64,000 nucleotides of DNA, from assembly GCA_037954235.1 (NCBI GenBank), contig JBBMOA010000017.1, positions 13,670,527-13,734,526 of the forward strand. Reading direction: 5' to 3'. Under the pieces are notes generated by a model that saw only the letters and a list, made by a program, of their open reading frames with translations, was not told the DNA's origin and ran no database searches. Shown piece after piece: positions 21,810-34,546 of the stretch (its first letter is position 1; every line of letters begins with the position of its first letter). This DNA comes from Aulostomus chinensis. Its lineage: Eukaryota; Chordata; Actinopteri; Syngnathiformes; Aulostomidae. Both the position numbers and the translations under genes were made by a program.

Positions 21810-24177
21810 ATTTTGGACTGATAGTGAAGTCACTGTTCTGTCAATATCCCCTGACACTGTGGCACTGCAGGTAGATGGCAGCACCCCAATGTACAAAAGC
21901 TCTGGAGGATAAAAAAAAAAACAAAGTGTTCCACCACATGACTTAAAAAAACACAAACAACGACATGCAATTTATTTTAGCTACAGGCTCCAAAATGGTT
22001 CATTTCTCATTAACAGTTTCTTGCCTGGAGACAGTTTTATCTTTGCAACGGATATGTGAAGTTGAACTTCTCAAGGTGAAAATATCTGCTGCCTATCTGG
22101 AGTGCCATTACAATGAGTGCCGTAGCTATTAACCAGGATTTTAGTCCAACTGAGCTCTTGAATCCAGAATACAAAACTTCCAATTCAATATTCTATGTTC
22201 CAGAAGACAGTAGATATCCCAACATGGTCTAAATGCTGTTTCAACTCCTTCTCCAAACAGATATTCATAAGTTCTGCCTCAAAGCATCCAAATTTAAATA
22301 TATGGTGTCTACCAATATTGAAATCAGCATGCAGAATATTTGTACGTGATCTTATTATCTTTAATAAACATCCAAACATCTATGGCTTAAATGATGATCA
22401 TAAAAAAGACAAAAATCAGCCACCAAAGATGTTTTCTCCCCTCCTGCATTACTTCGAGTGACTCCAGAACGCAGAAGGAACCAGCCATGTATATTTCACT
22501 GGAAGCTAATAGTGTCTGTTTGTTAACCACAAAGCTGCCCAGAACCATCTGTTGAGCTAAAAACACAACCTCACGCTTGTAGATCTGTGCTCAGTAATGA
22601 TGAATACAACATACTGGCAAATTCAGTTGAAGCAACTTCCACTTTATGGTACCGCCAAACTGGAAATTTTTATAATTTTTTGTTTTTAGCTCAAATTAAA
22701 ATTTTTGTTACTGAACATGTGACTGGAGAAAGAAGACATGGAGTATGCTGGGCGATGAGTTTTAGAGTTAAAAAAAATGTTTTGGGTGGTTTTACCATTT
22801 TTTTTGGGTGTCGCTATTAGCTTCAGGCTAAGTATATGTGGCTGCCTCTCTGTATTCTAGACTCACAAAGGAGTACTGGGGGGGGGGGCATCTTAATGAA
22901 CTCAAGACACCATTTTGTGAGAGCTTGAATGGAAAAATTACACTTTTTGGGTGAAGTATTGCTTTGACTCCCCAAAATATCAGGAACTAGACCTCAGTGT
23001 CTTCAGTTGTAGCTACGGCCCTGGCTGCATACACACAGCCCACTGGCATCCTGCTGATAGAGCTAGAATAAGCAGAACTCACAAAGAGGTTCCAGCTTCA
23101 AACTTGATTTATTTTAGTTTTGGATGAAATCAGTGCTAAACAGGAGCAAGGTAACCCATAAGCCATAATTAACCAGGAACCTGGAGCAGTGCGTTCTAGC
23201 TATTCTATTTCTATGATTCTATCTGTCACTGATGTGAGTAGGAAGAAGTTGCTCTGTACTTGCTAGAATGTGATCAGCACGTTTGCTAAATGGACCAAAA
23301 AGGGAAATTTTGAAGTAGCTGATCACAAATCTGCTTTCAAGGGCAACTTCTACACTAAAGGGTCCTGTTATCAGCCGCAGGCGGCCAGAGTGGGGCCCCT
23401 TCTTATCTTCTGTTATACTTATTATCGTCAATGCATAGTAAAACATTGTGCTTGTTAAAAAATAAGAGAAAGAGAGAGATATGTGTGTTGTTCTTTTTTA
23501 TTTGTAACTGGATTTACAAAATTATGCTTTAATAAATTATGGAAATTGTCCTCTATGAAATGCTGCTTGCGAATTTATTTCAACTCACACAGGAAAGTTA
23601 GTATCTACATTTATTCAAATACCGTGTTTAAATACTGGATGCCATACTTCCACTTCAGTATTTCAATCGTATCCCACAATATACTTTGACTCGACTGCAT
23701 TTTAGAAGTACATAACACTTATTAAAACCATACAGTTTTTCTTTTTCACTTCATACAAAAAAAAAAAAAATGAACTGAGACATCCATGACAAAATTTCAC
23801 AAAGTTTGTTTTCTCAAAATTATTGAGAAGTTACTGGTTTGGTACAATGACATTTTAGCAGAGACCACCGATGTTAACTGAAAGAGATTTTTCTCGGTCA
23901 AATTGAACTGAACCAAATATCAATAAGCAGGCGTTAACAAAGCAAAGTTCCATGACCTTTCCAGCGTTTTTCTTGTATCTTTTGTGGAAAAAACAAACAA
24001 AAAATAGAACAAACAACAACAACAACAAAAAACAGAATCTAGTTCAAGCTCGAGCCAAGATTTTTTTTAAGATCTCCAAATGTGTCAAAAGACATTTCTT
24101 CCCTAAAATTCTCCAATATTTCCGTGTAATTATTTTATTTTTGCCATAAAAGATTTACTTAGTTCCCGAATAGGATC

Positions 24178-24219
24178 ATAGTATAGTATAGTATAGTATA
24201 GAATAGTATAGTATAGTAT
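24178..24219. repeat. Short tandem repeat GTATA
   Basis: About eight copies of a GTATA/GAATA 5-bp unit in tandem, roughly 290 bp upstream of the pttg1ip start codon. Confidence 0.9.
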
Positions 24220-24511
24220 GTTCCTAATGACGTCATAATTGCATGATAAATGCTGGATTTATACTTGTAATAGAGTATTTTGTGTAGTACTGGTACTTGC
24301 CCAAAGACGTACCTCCCTTCTTTGTCTCTGGTGCGTAATGAGCGTGCGTCACGACTGTGCGCTTGGCTCCTTTTCGGCAAGTTCGCTTCGTGTTTGACAC
24401 GCCGACCGGAGCAGCCAAAAGACTTCCTCCACTGTGAGCGGGCGTCTTTGCGGATTATTTTACAAGAAACTTCTCAGGGGTAGAACGGTCCGGGAATATT
24501 CGACATCTACG

Positions 24512-25777
24512 ATGTTGGAATTAAGGACTTTTGCCCCTGTTCTACTCCTTGTCTTCGGTTTGGCGACAGTTTTGTCCCAGACTTCCGCACCTGCACCAGG
24601 TAGGAGTGAAAATCAGTCCTATTTCTATTGTCTAATGACTGAGGAATTCATTTCATGAAAACTCACCTCTTCTCTGAAATTACTGATAAAACACTGCCAC
24701 AAATGACTCTTAAATTAGGTCAATACCGTTTCATTTATTTACAGTTTGGAAACAACAAATAAACTACGTACAGAGTTTGATTTATACTTCCTGCCGTGGC
24801 TACAAACATTATTTGTCTTAAAATCATTAAGAAAATCTTCAGTAAATTACATGTGAGCTGAAAAGGTAAATATGGATATTATTGCTACCAATGTGACTTT
24901 GTTAGTTTCATGTGTCAGCTAGAACAAAGAGTCTCTTTTCAGTTCTCTTTCAACAGCCCCCAGGTTTCTATCTCAGGGTAAAAGAATCAGGAGGACCTAA
25001 CGACAAACAAGCCCCCCCCCGACTACGTTCACAGCACAATTTAGTAGATATTCAGGGTTTTTAGAGAGCAGCTGCTGTTCCGTGTGGTCTGCTGATAATA
25101 ACATGACTGGTCCACAGCCTGTTTACTGAGATCTGTCTCCATGGAAAATACCTCCAGAGGATCAGCCACAGTTACAAAAACCCTCACTGTGTTCAAACCT
25201 CCAGGCCTCATTTAATCTGCTCCTCATTCGGTTCTTGGATAAGCTTGAAAGTCACTCCTGCTCTTGATGTTTGTTTGCTATTGTTTTGGGTGTAACTGAC
25301 TCACGTTCCTCCTGTAGACTGTGAGGCAAAGAATGGGACAAGCTGTGAGGAATGTCTGAGAAACGTAGAGGTAAGGCTGCTTTTTTTTCTCTTTTTAATA
25401 CTTCACTACGTGTGTGTGCATGTAATAGAAATAAAAAAGCGTCTCAGGTGTAGAAGACTCCCCAGCTAGTGGCTCCACCTCCACACCTGTTAGACTGGTT
25501 TGTGGAGAAACTGATCCGTCATCCTTCCCTATCTGTCCTCCATTTTTAACCTTTTGTGTGTGTGTGTGTGTGCGTGCCTAGGTGTGTTGCCTTGCATATC
25601 TCAGTACTCATTATTGTTGTCATTTGTTGGGTACTTTTATTTTTTTTTGCAGTGTTTATGGTGTATCAAAACAAAGACATGTGTAACCTATCCAGTGAGG
25701 ACCATCCTTCCACCTCATTCACTCTGTCCACTCAACGATGCACGTTGGGGTCTCTGCTGGAGTAAGACTAAACAGAA

Positions 25778-25826
<49 letters not shown>

Positions 25827-28800
25827 TGGAATTGACCCTATCGCATCCATGTTCCACTCTTCATTTGAAGTATTTCAGTCAAGAGCTGTTTTTAAAATGA
25901 CTCTAAATGCAATAGTCCTCTAGATATTTGAAGTTTGTGAATTTACCTCGCACACATTTCACCAGGAAGTTGTGCATATACACTTTTCCCTTTGCAATTA
26001 TTTTCATTACCATTTCATCTGATGACCGTTTCCTCTGTCAGTTAATCTGCTGGTTTTATGCAAGAGAAAAACGTCCGAAGTCTTGCTTTGACCGATAAGA
26101 AGCTCGGTTTTTAATTGGATGAAAAAAATGGAAAATGATAAATAATAATAATGAAAAAAAATGTCATTTTCTTTGGTAAATGTTTGATTTGCAAAAAAAA
26201 AATGGTTTCAGGTCTTTTTTTTTGCTTGAATGCAGTTTATACAACAAAATATTGATACTACAGCTGAAGAAAAGTTTTTTTTTTTTTATCTCTGACTGGC
26301 AGACAGGTGTATATTTCTATTTAGAGTTACATCAGTACCATCACTTCCAGTTAACTCTCGTCACTTAGATACACCTAAAATTCAACGAAATTACAAACTA
26401 AAACAGCGTGTCTGATTTCTGTACAGCTGCTTTTCAAAAGTGTTAAATGGTTCTGATTAATATTGATCATTATGAATCACTGAGTGAGTTGCCTTTTGTT
26501 TTAGTGAATGATAGGGAATTCATCGTGAAAGAAAATCTTTTAGGAGGAAAAAAACATACGTTTTTAATGGTGTTAAAATTTTATTATGGGAACTAAATAT
26601 AAAAGAAGTGAAATCTCAAACGAACTGTAACGCTTCCTGTTCACTACTGGTTCCTGCCCGTGCCAAACAGGAAGGGCTCTTTGTGTTTTGTTTTTTAATG
26701 AATTTGTATAATCGCTGATGTCCCTACAGTCCACAAGATGCAGAGGAAGTAAAATAAAAGCTGATGATGACATGTAGGTGTTGACGTGTAAAATAAAGGA
26801 ATTCTAATTTTCCTTCCATGCCATGAGCCTTTACTAGATTGGAACAAGCCCAAAACACCAGAGGTAGAAAAAGAGCACCCCTATGTGTTTATCTCAAAGA
26901 ATTAGCGCCGCTCTGTCTTTATTCATGTCAAAGGAAAAGCTGTGAATGTGAATCCCTGGCTAACCGTCCTCGTGTCTATCTGTGTTCACCCTGCAGTGAA
27001 CTTCCAGACCTTGATCATCACCTTGGCGGTGGTAGGTGGAGTCATCATCATCGCCTTCCTCATTTGCCTGTTCTGCTGCTGCAAGTGTGAAAACTTTGGG
27101 TAGGTCGGAATTGAGCGCCGGACCGTGCAGTCTGGCTGAGCGTAGAAATGTTGATGTAAGAGACTAAGCTGTGCCATACGCTTCACTTTTCCTATTTTGA
27201 TTTAGCTACTTAGCTTTATCGACTGTTGATACCGTCAGTCACGTTTAAGTATTGAAGACGCAGCTGAGTTACCCAAGAACACACTGAAAATACAGATTAA
27301 ATAGAGATATGGCATCATAACAGTGTGTTTTTTTTTTTAAATCCTCCAGTTTGTTCCTATTCTTATAGCAGCTGCGTTCACAATTTACCGCTATAATTTA
27401 GGCAAATAAGCAAGTACATTCGCAGATATTACTTAATGTGCTGACAGTTGCTGTGTCTAGCGCTCTGTGGGACTCTTAGATGAGATAAGATTGAATTTTA
27501 TTAATCCCTTGGGGTGTTCTTCTTCCTCCCAGTCAACAACATGGCGCTGTATAAACAGGACAGTAGACAACCCACAGAGTTCAAGCGATAGTGATAAAAT
27601 AATAGTCTAAGCTTTACGTTTTAAGCTTCTTTTGAAATGCATGAGGCATGAACAACATAAATAAAATACTTGTAATATAAGGAGAACAACCACAAAAAAA
27701 TAGTTTTATTTGAATGTATTATTCCAAAAGGACAACTTTTATAAGAGGCTGAAATTAATATTTTTCTTAAATTAATTATAGAACTTTTTTTTTTTAAACC
27801 CTCAATTCTATTTGATTCCTCTCCATAAGAAGTTCATTTAATAGACATTTTTAGAGCTCAGGTTTTCCCAGTTTCTTGGATGTTATATCGTTTCGTTTTG
27901 CGTTTACCCAGATCCCTCCTCTCTCCACCCTTCCATTTCGGGCACTACAAATATCTGTCTTGTCCTTTGAGACTTGTACATGCTGAACATCACGCGCCCT
28001 TAGTGGCTTGTGGGATTATCTCCCATCAAAATATAGTTGCTAAACCAGAATCCAAATCATTTTGTTTTGAAGATTTGAATTGATTCTAAGCTCACGTCAA
28101 GTTCATTTGAGATGCTTCCGCTGAGGCATCTGGACGACTAAAGGTCAGGCTAACGAAGAAGTCAAGAGAGCAGGTGACGGGACTTCCATCGTATCTGTGC
28201 TTGTGACCTCTGTCAGAATCTTAGTTGTATAAAATGATGATCGATGTTATGATTTTCTTTTTGATACCGATTCTGATAACTGGATTTGTACATCGGCTCA
28301 CAGATCGGCCCAAGTAGCCCAACCAGATGTGTGGGGGTCAACGCCAATACTGATACACAGTAGTAAAAAATTCTGGCAAACAATTCATTTGCCAACATTC
28401 TGTAGGTGTATATTTGACATAAATAGAGAAGAGAACATATGCATGAACACACATTTTCAGCAATGATCCCTCGCGTATGATTCAAATATTTGTGACAGAG
28501 AGATGCAGCGAAGCCAGAACATTTCACTGTTGAACAATAAATGACTTTAATCGTTCAAAATGTCATCAGGGCAGCTCTGCCTGCACTAAAAAAGTGTGCA
28601 CATTGGCAAATGTCTGCCGTTACATAACCATCAATTCTTGCTCTCATCTTTAAAACAATAGTTGCCAGTGGAAACACAAAACAACTTCCTGTGTTTGCCA
28701 CTAGAACCGGTTTGTTACTGTATGTCAGAGGTAATAAAGCTAGCTAGGGAGTAATAAGGTTTTGTTTAGGGGCTAGAAAATGATATGGCAATAGGTCAGT

Positions 28801-30498
28801 GCATATACTTGTGATAGCAATCCTGCATTTTTCATCAGTATCTGAAGCGTTTATGGTCATAAATCAAAACAACACTAAGAAGATAATGTTTCCACATCCT
28901 GTATATTTCTGTTGACTTGGTGTCATTTAGGTGTCTGTACTTTCATAACACACTGGAGCTTTGTGGCTCAAGAGGTACAGCGGGTTGTCTTTTAGTTGCA
29001 GGTTTAGTTGCTTGATCCCCCTGGTGTGTGTGTGTGTGTGTGTGTGTGAATAAAGACCATAATTTTGTCCATGTATTTGTGTACCAGATCCAGTCGTTTC
29101 GAGGCCAAGATGCAGAGACAGGCAACAAAGACAAAAGCCAAGCAAGAGGAGAGGTACAGAAATTGTTCTGTTCACATGAGTGTCAAAATAAATGTTTACA
29201 TCTTCAGGTTTAGTTCACCAGATTTGGATTCAAACTAACTAAAAATGCAAAAAAAATGGAGTCTGACCTTGTTTTCAAAGTCACCATTTTTTCCAAGCGT
29301 GGTGGCAAACAATTTGATTCAAGAAAATTCTCTCACTGCGGTTCAAAGAACATTCACTTCCTAATTCCATGCTGTTTTCTTGAACATTCCCTGATACACA
29401 TTTAATCTGATAAACTTCGCTGTAGACTGCCGCCGCCATCAGCTATCAGCTGCAAAGTGCAATGGCTCGCTCAATGTAGGATTGCTAGGTCTTATCCAGG
29501 ATTGCTGTGTGCAAATTTGTTTGTCAGATTGTGTCAGCAGCTTATTTGTCATGCAAATCTGGTTCACATTAAGTTTTCTGAGATAAGAGATTGAGCAGGG
29601 ATTTATATTTTTAACAGCACAAAGCCCTTAAACGACATGAGCCCTTGTTTATACAAAAAAAACCAACAGAATATTAACATATTTACAGAACATACAAAAG
29701 CCCTTTGCCATGTCTAATCCTTTTTTAGTACAATCAGGTAGATTCTTCCTATTGTTAAAACGTGTGTGTACTCATCTGATTGCCTGCAGTGTTCCTCCAG
29801 TAATGTGCATAATCTTCCATGTCGGTTTACTTCAAAACACAAAAGAAAAGCAGCATGATGAGGGACAAAATGTGCACGTCAAACTTGTGTCAGCTCAAAC
29901 TGGTTTGTGGTCGCATGATGTTTGGGAATGTTTGAGTCTCCAAAAATGATTTTACTTGTCATCATGTGGCTAACAAAAGTTTTTTTTTTTTTCCTCCTTT
30001 ACAGGAAGGCAGAAATGAGACAGAGGCATGAGGAAATCAGGAAGAAATATGGTAACTATCTCGCTCACTGATACGCTTTAATAGTATTTTTCACCCTCTT
30101 CCCAAAGGGTGTTTTTCTTAAAGCAGCTATGAGGACTTTTTAATCGACTTTATTGATGCTTTTATGTCACTGACATTGGTACAATCGCAGAGTATATCAG
30201 TTCTTTCTTGGGCCTTTTTAAAAGCCTGTTTTGGTGCTTATGGGAAATGCAGTTTTCCCTCTTGTAAATAATACCGCTGTTGTCCAGAGGGGGCACCAAA
30301 GTCAACATAAGCTGACAGTTCAGGGTAGCTGCTTTAAAGAAAAGCATTTTTTAAGGGGTTGAGTCTTTCAGTGATAAAATGTATCACAAACATACAATTT
30401 TAATATATTATTAAGTTTCTTCAAAGTCTGACTTGGTTGATTTTTGTTTTTTCTTCCCAGGTCTAAGTGGACAAAATCCATACTCAAGATTTGCATGA
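24512..30498 (+). CDS. pttg1ip: PTTG1-interacting protein (PSI-domain membrane protein)
   Basis: Seven exons: 24512-24599, 25318-25370, 25653-25761, 26997-27099, 29088-29153, 30005-30051, 30461-30498 (504 nt, 167 residues plus stop; human PTTG1IP is about 180). Exon 1 codes a signal peptide (hydrophobic VLLLVFGLATVL). Exons 2-3 code the Cys-rich PSI domain (CEECLRN, CLWC, SLCPL, RWGLCW) with an NGT glycosylation site. Exon 4 codes the membrane segment, residues about 88-109, ending in a juxtamembrane Cys cluster (CLFCCCKC). Exons 5-7 code a basic, charged cytoplasmic helix (RKAEMRQRHEEIRKKYG) and the conserved NPYSRF end. In mammals the protein binds securin (PTTG1) and helps it enter the nucleus. 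At the exon 3/4 join the residue is Met where human has Val. Introns longer than 300 bp (for example 27100-29087) show only repeats. Teleosts may have a/b copies; which one is unknown. Confidence 0.95.
25555..25576. repeat. (TG)n microsatellite in pttg1ip intron 2
   Basis: Short TG repeat about 75 bp upstream of the exon 3 acceptor. Confidence 0.85.
25780..25824. repeat. (CA)n microsatellite in pttg1ip intron 3
   Basis: About 22 CA units, beginning only 18 bp after the exon 3 donor at 25762. Confidence 0.97.
29024..29048. repeat. (GT)n microsatellite in pttg1ip intron 4
   Basis: About 12 GT units, about 40 bp upstream of the exon 5 acceptor. Confidence 0.95.
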
Positions 30499-32132
30499 GC
30501 GTAACTGAGATTTAACCGAACCAACCCTCCTGTTTATTCCTAGCATACATCAAGGACACGTGTTGTGGCTCTGACATTAGACTTGACCTAAAAAAAAAAA
30601 ATTTAAACTTAACATAATTTCCATTTTGTAAAGGCCTTTTCCGACATTATGCAGCCAAGTGAACAGGAATGTTGTTCTCACTGTAATGACCCAGGAGGTT
30701 GTAGCAAAAGCTAGAACTAAGACACATGTAGCAAGCCTTTTTCAACTGGGTTTCACTGTTATTTTCATAATCAATCTGCCTAGCAATTTCTCTGTAAATT
30801 GCCATTATAATTTCCAGCAGCCAGTTTTGTGTATGAATGGGTCCTGTTCTGTCTAAAAATCCAAACCCAAAAATACTTAATAGTAAGATAATTCCAATAT
30901 TTGCAAAAAAAAAAATTGTGCTTAAAATTGCCATTCGGTGTTGCTGCTGATAAATCTTTGCAGTTCCTTTCAACACTTACGCAGTCCAGTGGCACCTACA
31001 TGGTTTGTATAAGTCTGATTCAGTTGGTGTCTGAGGTTTATGGCTTACGAACTGTTCTTTCCTTTTGCTTTAAATCCGTCAGTTTTACCAGTTTTGGCTG
31101 CTGCTTACTGTAAAGATACAAAATCATAACCTATTTCTGTACATGAAGTGATTATAATTTCTTGTTTCAAATGGAGCAGTTCCATTTCTGAAGTGTATGT
31201 TTTTTGTATTATAGTTGCATATTCCGTATGCTCCATTTTAAGGTGTGTGCTGTTTTTCTTTAACGTATAAAGTTCTGAATATGCATGCATACTATGAGGT
31301 TCAAAGGAAATTGGCCACCTGATTACTTCATAATTTAAGATGAATGTAATTCTCCTAAAATTGGACTGAAAACAGATTACTTGTATATCTTGTTAAGACA
31401 CTTAAAACCTCATAAAATGCTTTCAAGTAATATACTGGGTCTTTTTTTCAACTCTTGAGAACCTGGCTGGCACGTGCATTTACAGGAGAAAAACAAATCA
31501 TTATTTTCGTTATCCTAGCTCAGAAGCTAAATGTGATATTCTGAAATTAATCATCATTTTTCAGGGATGACTTATTGAACTGCATCATTTTAATTTTAGT
31601 TGTGACCTTCAAAGAAAGGCCTTTGGTATTAATTCCCATACACAAATACCGGGTATTCATGAAATGAAGGTGAATTTCCTAATGATTCGAATAAAAGTAC
31701 ATCTAAATCCACATCGCTGAATTGGTTCCTACACATTAACACAAACCGTACCTTCACAGTTGTGAGGTCTGTCTCTTTTTCCTTTACACGGGAACAAACT
31801 GCATTTGCAAGAGGGTGAAAGCGTATCAAAGTATTAGAAACTAATTTATAATGAGGGCCTCATGAAATGCATAATTATACTGTATAATGAATGCAGTGGT
31901 AGTGAAAGCAGCGTTCGTCACAGAGGAAGTCCCCTTTCGTTGGTGCCTTTGTGAACATACATTTTAAACACAACCCTTAAATGGGCAGGTGCGCATGAAC
32001 ATTACTTGCTATTTTCAAATTTTTCTTGGCCAAAATAACAACTTTTTAGGTTATTTTTTCAAAATGTAACATTTAGTGAGCAAGTTATACTCCTATCTTC
32101 TTAGATAAATTTTCTGTTTAGGGTATACAGCT

Positions 32133-32494
32133 GGCTGCACGGTGCTGTCGCCTCACAGCAAGAAGGTTCCGGGTTCGAGTCCCGGCTCCAGCACGGGATC
32201 TCTCTATGTGGGGTCTCCATGTTCTCCCTGTTCCTGTGTGGGTTCTCTCTGGTACTCCAGCTTCCTCCCACAGTCCAAAGACATCAAGAGAGGACGAGGC
32301 TGATTGATACTCTAAATTGACTGTAGGTGTGGCTGTGAGTTTGAATGGTTGTCTGTCTCTATGTGTTGGCCCTGTGATGGACTGGTGACCTGTCCAGGGT
32401 GAACCCCACTTCTCACCCGTTGATGCTAGGGTAAGCTCCAGCCCCCCCGCGACCCTCAATATAGGAATAAGCGGAAGACGATGGATGGATGGGA
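32133..32494 (+). mobile_element. tRNA-derived SINE, complete, plus strand
   Basis: Same family as 496-869 but in the opposite orientation. The head holds a B box GGTTCGAGTCCC near 32170 and the tail ends with GATGGATGG. An 8-bp direct repeat ATACAGCT flanks it at 32125-32132 and 32495-32502. The tRNA-like head is not a functional tRNA gene, because no full cloverleaf or anticodon arm can be read. Confidence 0.9.
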
Positions 32495-32809
32495 ATACAG
32501 CTAAAATAATTAATATGCCAACATTTAAAAAAAAACAAAAAAAAACATTCAGCTGATTTTGTTCATATTTTTATACAGTAAAGTAACTTGTTACTACTTG
32601 TTGATGGTGACAAATATTACGTGTTCATGAGACCAAAAAACACCCCTCTGAAGGAGAAATTGTTTGTGATTCTGTTTGCATGGCTCACGTTCACATACTG
32701 GACTATATATTTATAAATTTAAAGAACGGAATTCAAGTAGATTCAATCCTGTATGAGAATATTGGCTACATTTGCTGTACAGGTTCTGTTAAAGGAGTAC
32801 TGTGAGGTT

Positions 32810-33053
32810 CTGTTACCCCCATGGGTTTTACAGTTCGCGTGATCGAGGATTCTGCATAGGTGCGCGCTCCCGAGTCCGCGCTCCCGCGATTTACAAGTCA
32901 CGTGGTCGCCTCGGATCCAATCATTTATTTGTAAGAGCGGTCCAAAGCGCGCGCCCGTGTCTGGAGGAGACGAGAGGACAGAAGGCGGTGGGGAGACAAA
33001 AAAAGCCCAATTAACAGTTTATCCCGAGAATCGTCTCACCAAATCAAGCAGGC
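32810..33053 (+). promoter_or_regulatory. CpG-rich putative promoter / 5' UTR of sumo3
   Basis: Clusters of CG dinucleotides (for example GCGCGCGCCCG near 32946) lie immediately upstream of the sumo3 ATG in otherwise AT-rich DNA. No TATA box stands out. The transcription start cannot be fixed from sequence alone. Confidence 0.55.
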
Positions 33054-34414
33054 ATGTCAGAGGAAAAGCCAAAGGTGAGATATTATGCTTCATACTGGTG
33101 TATTATTGCAGTGATGGCTCAGTCAATCTACTGCCAAACCATTTCTCAGATGTGCAATCTAAAATGGCCTGGTTTGCACGTTTCTCTGAATCGGCGCAGT
33201 GTTTGTTTCGCAAATGAATGAGTTCCCGCTCACTCGTATTTACTTTTATACACGTTTATATGGTGAAAAAACATACCGACATAGACGAGATATTACGCTA
33301 CCAACCGCAGACTCAAAGATTGTGAGCAGTGGTGGAAGTAACACCGTGATTGTCATTTGCGGATTTTTTTTCTTTGTCGAAATAGGACCACGCTCTGTCC
33401 GCAAATGCCGCAACTGCAGCGGCGACAATAGAGCGCTAACAGGGGTGACGCACCGATGTAAAAAGTAAAGTAGCCGTACCCACCTCGTTATAGTCGCCGT
33501 TTCCGTGCTTGTTTTGTCACAGTACATCAAAACAAAACTGCTAGCAATGCTACCCGGTTAGCTTAACTGTGCATAGTTTCTGAAGGGCTGGCGTTCCCAC
33601 CACCTAGCCCGGAGCTAATCGTGCTAATGTTAGCATCTGGGACTGTTCGGCAAGCTACATCTTCTAAGGGGCCTTCCTTTTTTTGCTTATTGTATGTTTG
33701 TATAGACTTCAGTGTTTACAAACATGATGCACCAGCTAATAATGTGCTCTCCACCAAACCTGCATTTTTAAAATGAAATTAGCTTTTGAGGTAACTATTT
33801 AAATGCAACGTTAGCTAGGTTAACTTAGCAGTGTGTGCTAACGTGATAAGTTAACTTTATTGCTGAAGGGCTAGTGATTTTGTCTCGTAAGTTATGTATG
33901 ATCTCCTTTGAAGTTCTGCAATTCTAGTGTTACTGATCGGTTTAATGAGTGTTCCATTTAATTTTCTCTCCACAGGAGGGCGTTAAGACCGAGAACGATC
34001 ACATCAACCTAAAGGTTGCAGGGCAAGATGGGTCGGTGGTCCAGTTCAAAATCAAAAGGCACACACCCCTCAGCAAACTAATGAAGGCGTACTGTGAACG
34101 ACAGGTGAGACTGTCTCTCATTGATTCTATATCTTTGATTATATTGTGATGCTGCATCTTGATTTATCGTCATTCTTGTGTTGCTCATGCAGGGTCTCTC
34201 AATAAGGCAGATCAGGTTCAGGTTTGATGGCCAGCCTATTAATGAAACGGATACACCTGCACAGGTAGGACATTAGAATTTAGGCTATTCCACGTAATTA
34301 ATGGTTGTCTGTTTTCACCTCATTGAACATCTGTTTCTCTACCTCCCTCAGCTGGAGATGGAAGATGAAGACACCATAGATGTTTTCCAGCAGCAGACAG
34401 GCGGTCACTGCTAA
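33054..34414 (+). CDS. sumo3: Small ubiquitin-like modifier 3
   Basis: Four exons: 33054-33074 (MSEEKPK), 33976-34104, 34193-34264, 34352-34414; 285 nt, 94 residues plus TAA. The protein is attached to lysines of target proteins by E1 (SAE1/2), UBC9 and E3 ligases. The N-terminal MSEEKPKEGVKTEND matches SUMO3 rather than SUMO2. Lys11 sits in a VKTE consensus, the site used to make poly-SUMO chains in SUMO2/3. The di-glycine is Gly91-Gly92 (QQQTGG), followed by only two residues (His-Cys) to be removed by a SENP protease; human SUMO3 has an 11-residue tail. The first intron is CpG-rich near the start codon. No defect is seen, and a functional gene is expected. The sequence does not say whether this is the a or b teleost copy. 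Confidence 0.97.
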
Positions 34415-34504
34415 GCCCCTCCCACCTTATCGACAGCCACCCTCAGACCACACCCTCTGCCATCTTCACTGTTCTCCCCTCTTCATTGCTCCTCTCAGCC
34501 TATC

Positions 34505-34546
34505 ATTATTATTATTATTATTGTTATTATTATTATTATTATTATT
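34505..34546. repeat. (ATT)n microsatellite
   Basis: About 14 ATT units with one GTT interruption, in the presumed sumo3 3' UTR. Confidence 0.95.

Larger units (their letters stand above)
19827..24511. other. myo10 3' UTR and intergenic region to pttg1ip
   Basis: No further gene is recognised. The myo10 3' UTR must start here. Candidate poly(A) signals are ATTAAA at 20954-20959 and AATAAA at 22363-22368 and 23531-23536; I cannot choose among them. The stretch has two long TG microsatellites, a GGGA repeat (21546-21567) and a pentanucleotide-like GTATA repeat (24178-24219). The last 150 bases before 24512 are the likely 5' UTR and promoter of pttg1ip. Confidence 0.7.
30499..33053. other. pttg1ip 3' UTR, intergenic DNA and sumo3 5' region
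   Basis: The pttg1ip 3' UTR follows the stop. An AATAAA signal at 31690-31695 would give a UTR of about 1.2 kb. A complete SINE lies at 32133-32494. From about 32810 to 33053 the base composition changes to CpG-rich (GCGCGC, CGCG clusters), as expected for the sumo3 promoter and 5' UTR. No other protein gene is seen. Confidence 0.75.

Noticed and set aside
22587..22820. Open frame between myo10 and pttg1ip
   Set aside because: No recognisable motif, no splice partners, AT-rich low-quality frame.
32133..32200. Possible tRNA gene (B box present)
   Set aside because: Only a degenerate tRNA-like head of a SINE. No complete cloverleaf with anticodon arm could be read.
32118..32459. Minus-strand open frame of 113 codons
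   Set aside because: It lies within the SINE at 32133-32494; its translation mirrors that of the first SINE copy.
32802..33217. Open frames near the sumo3 start
   Set aside because: They run through the CpG-rich 5' region and intron in other frames; no family resemblance.
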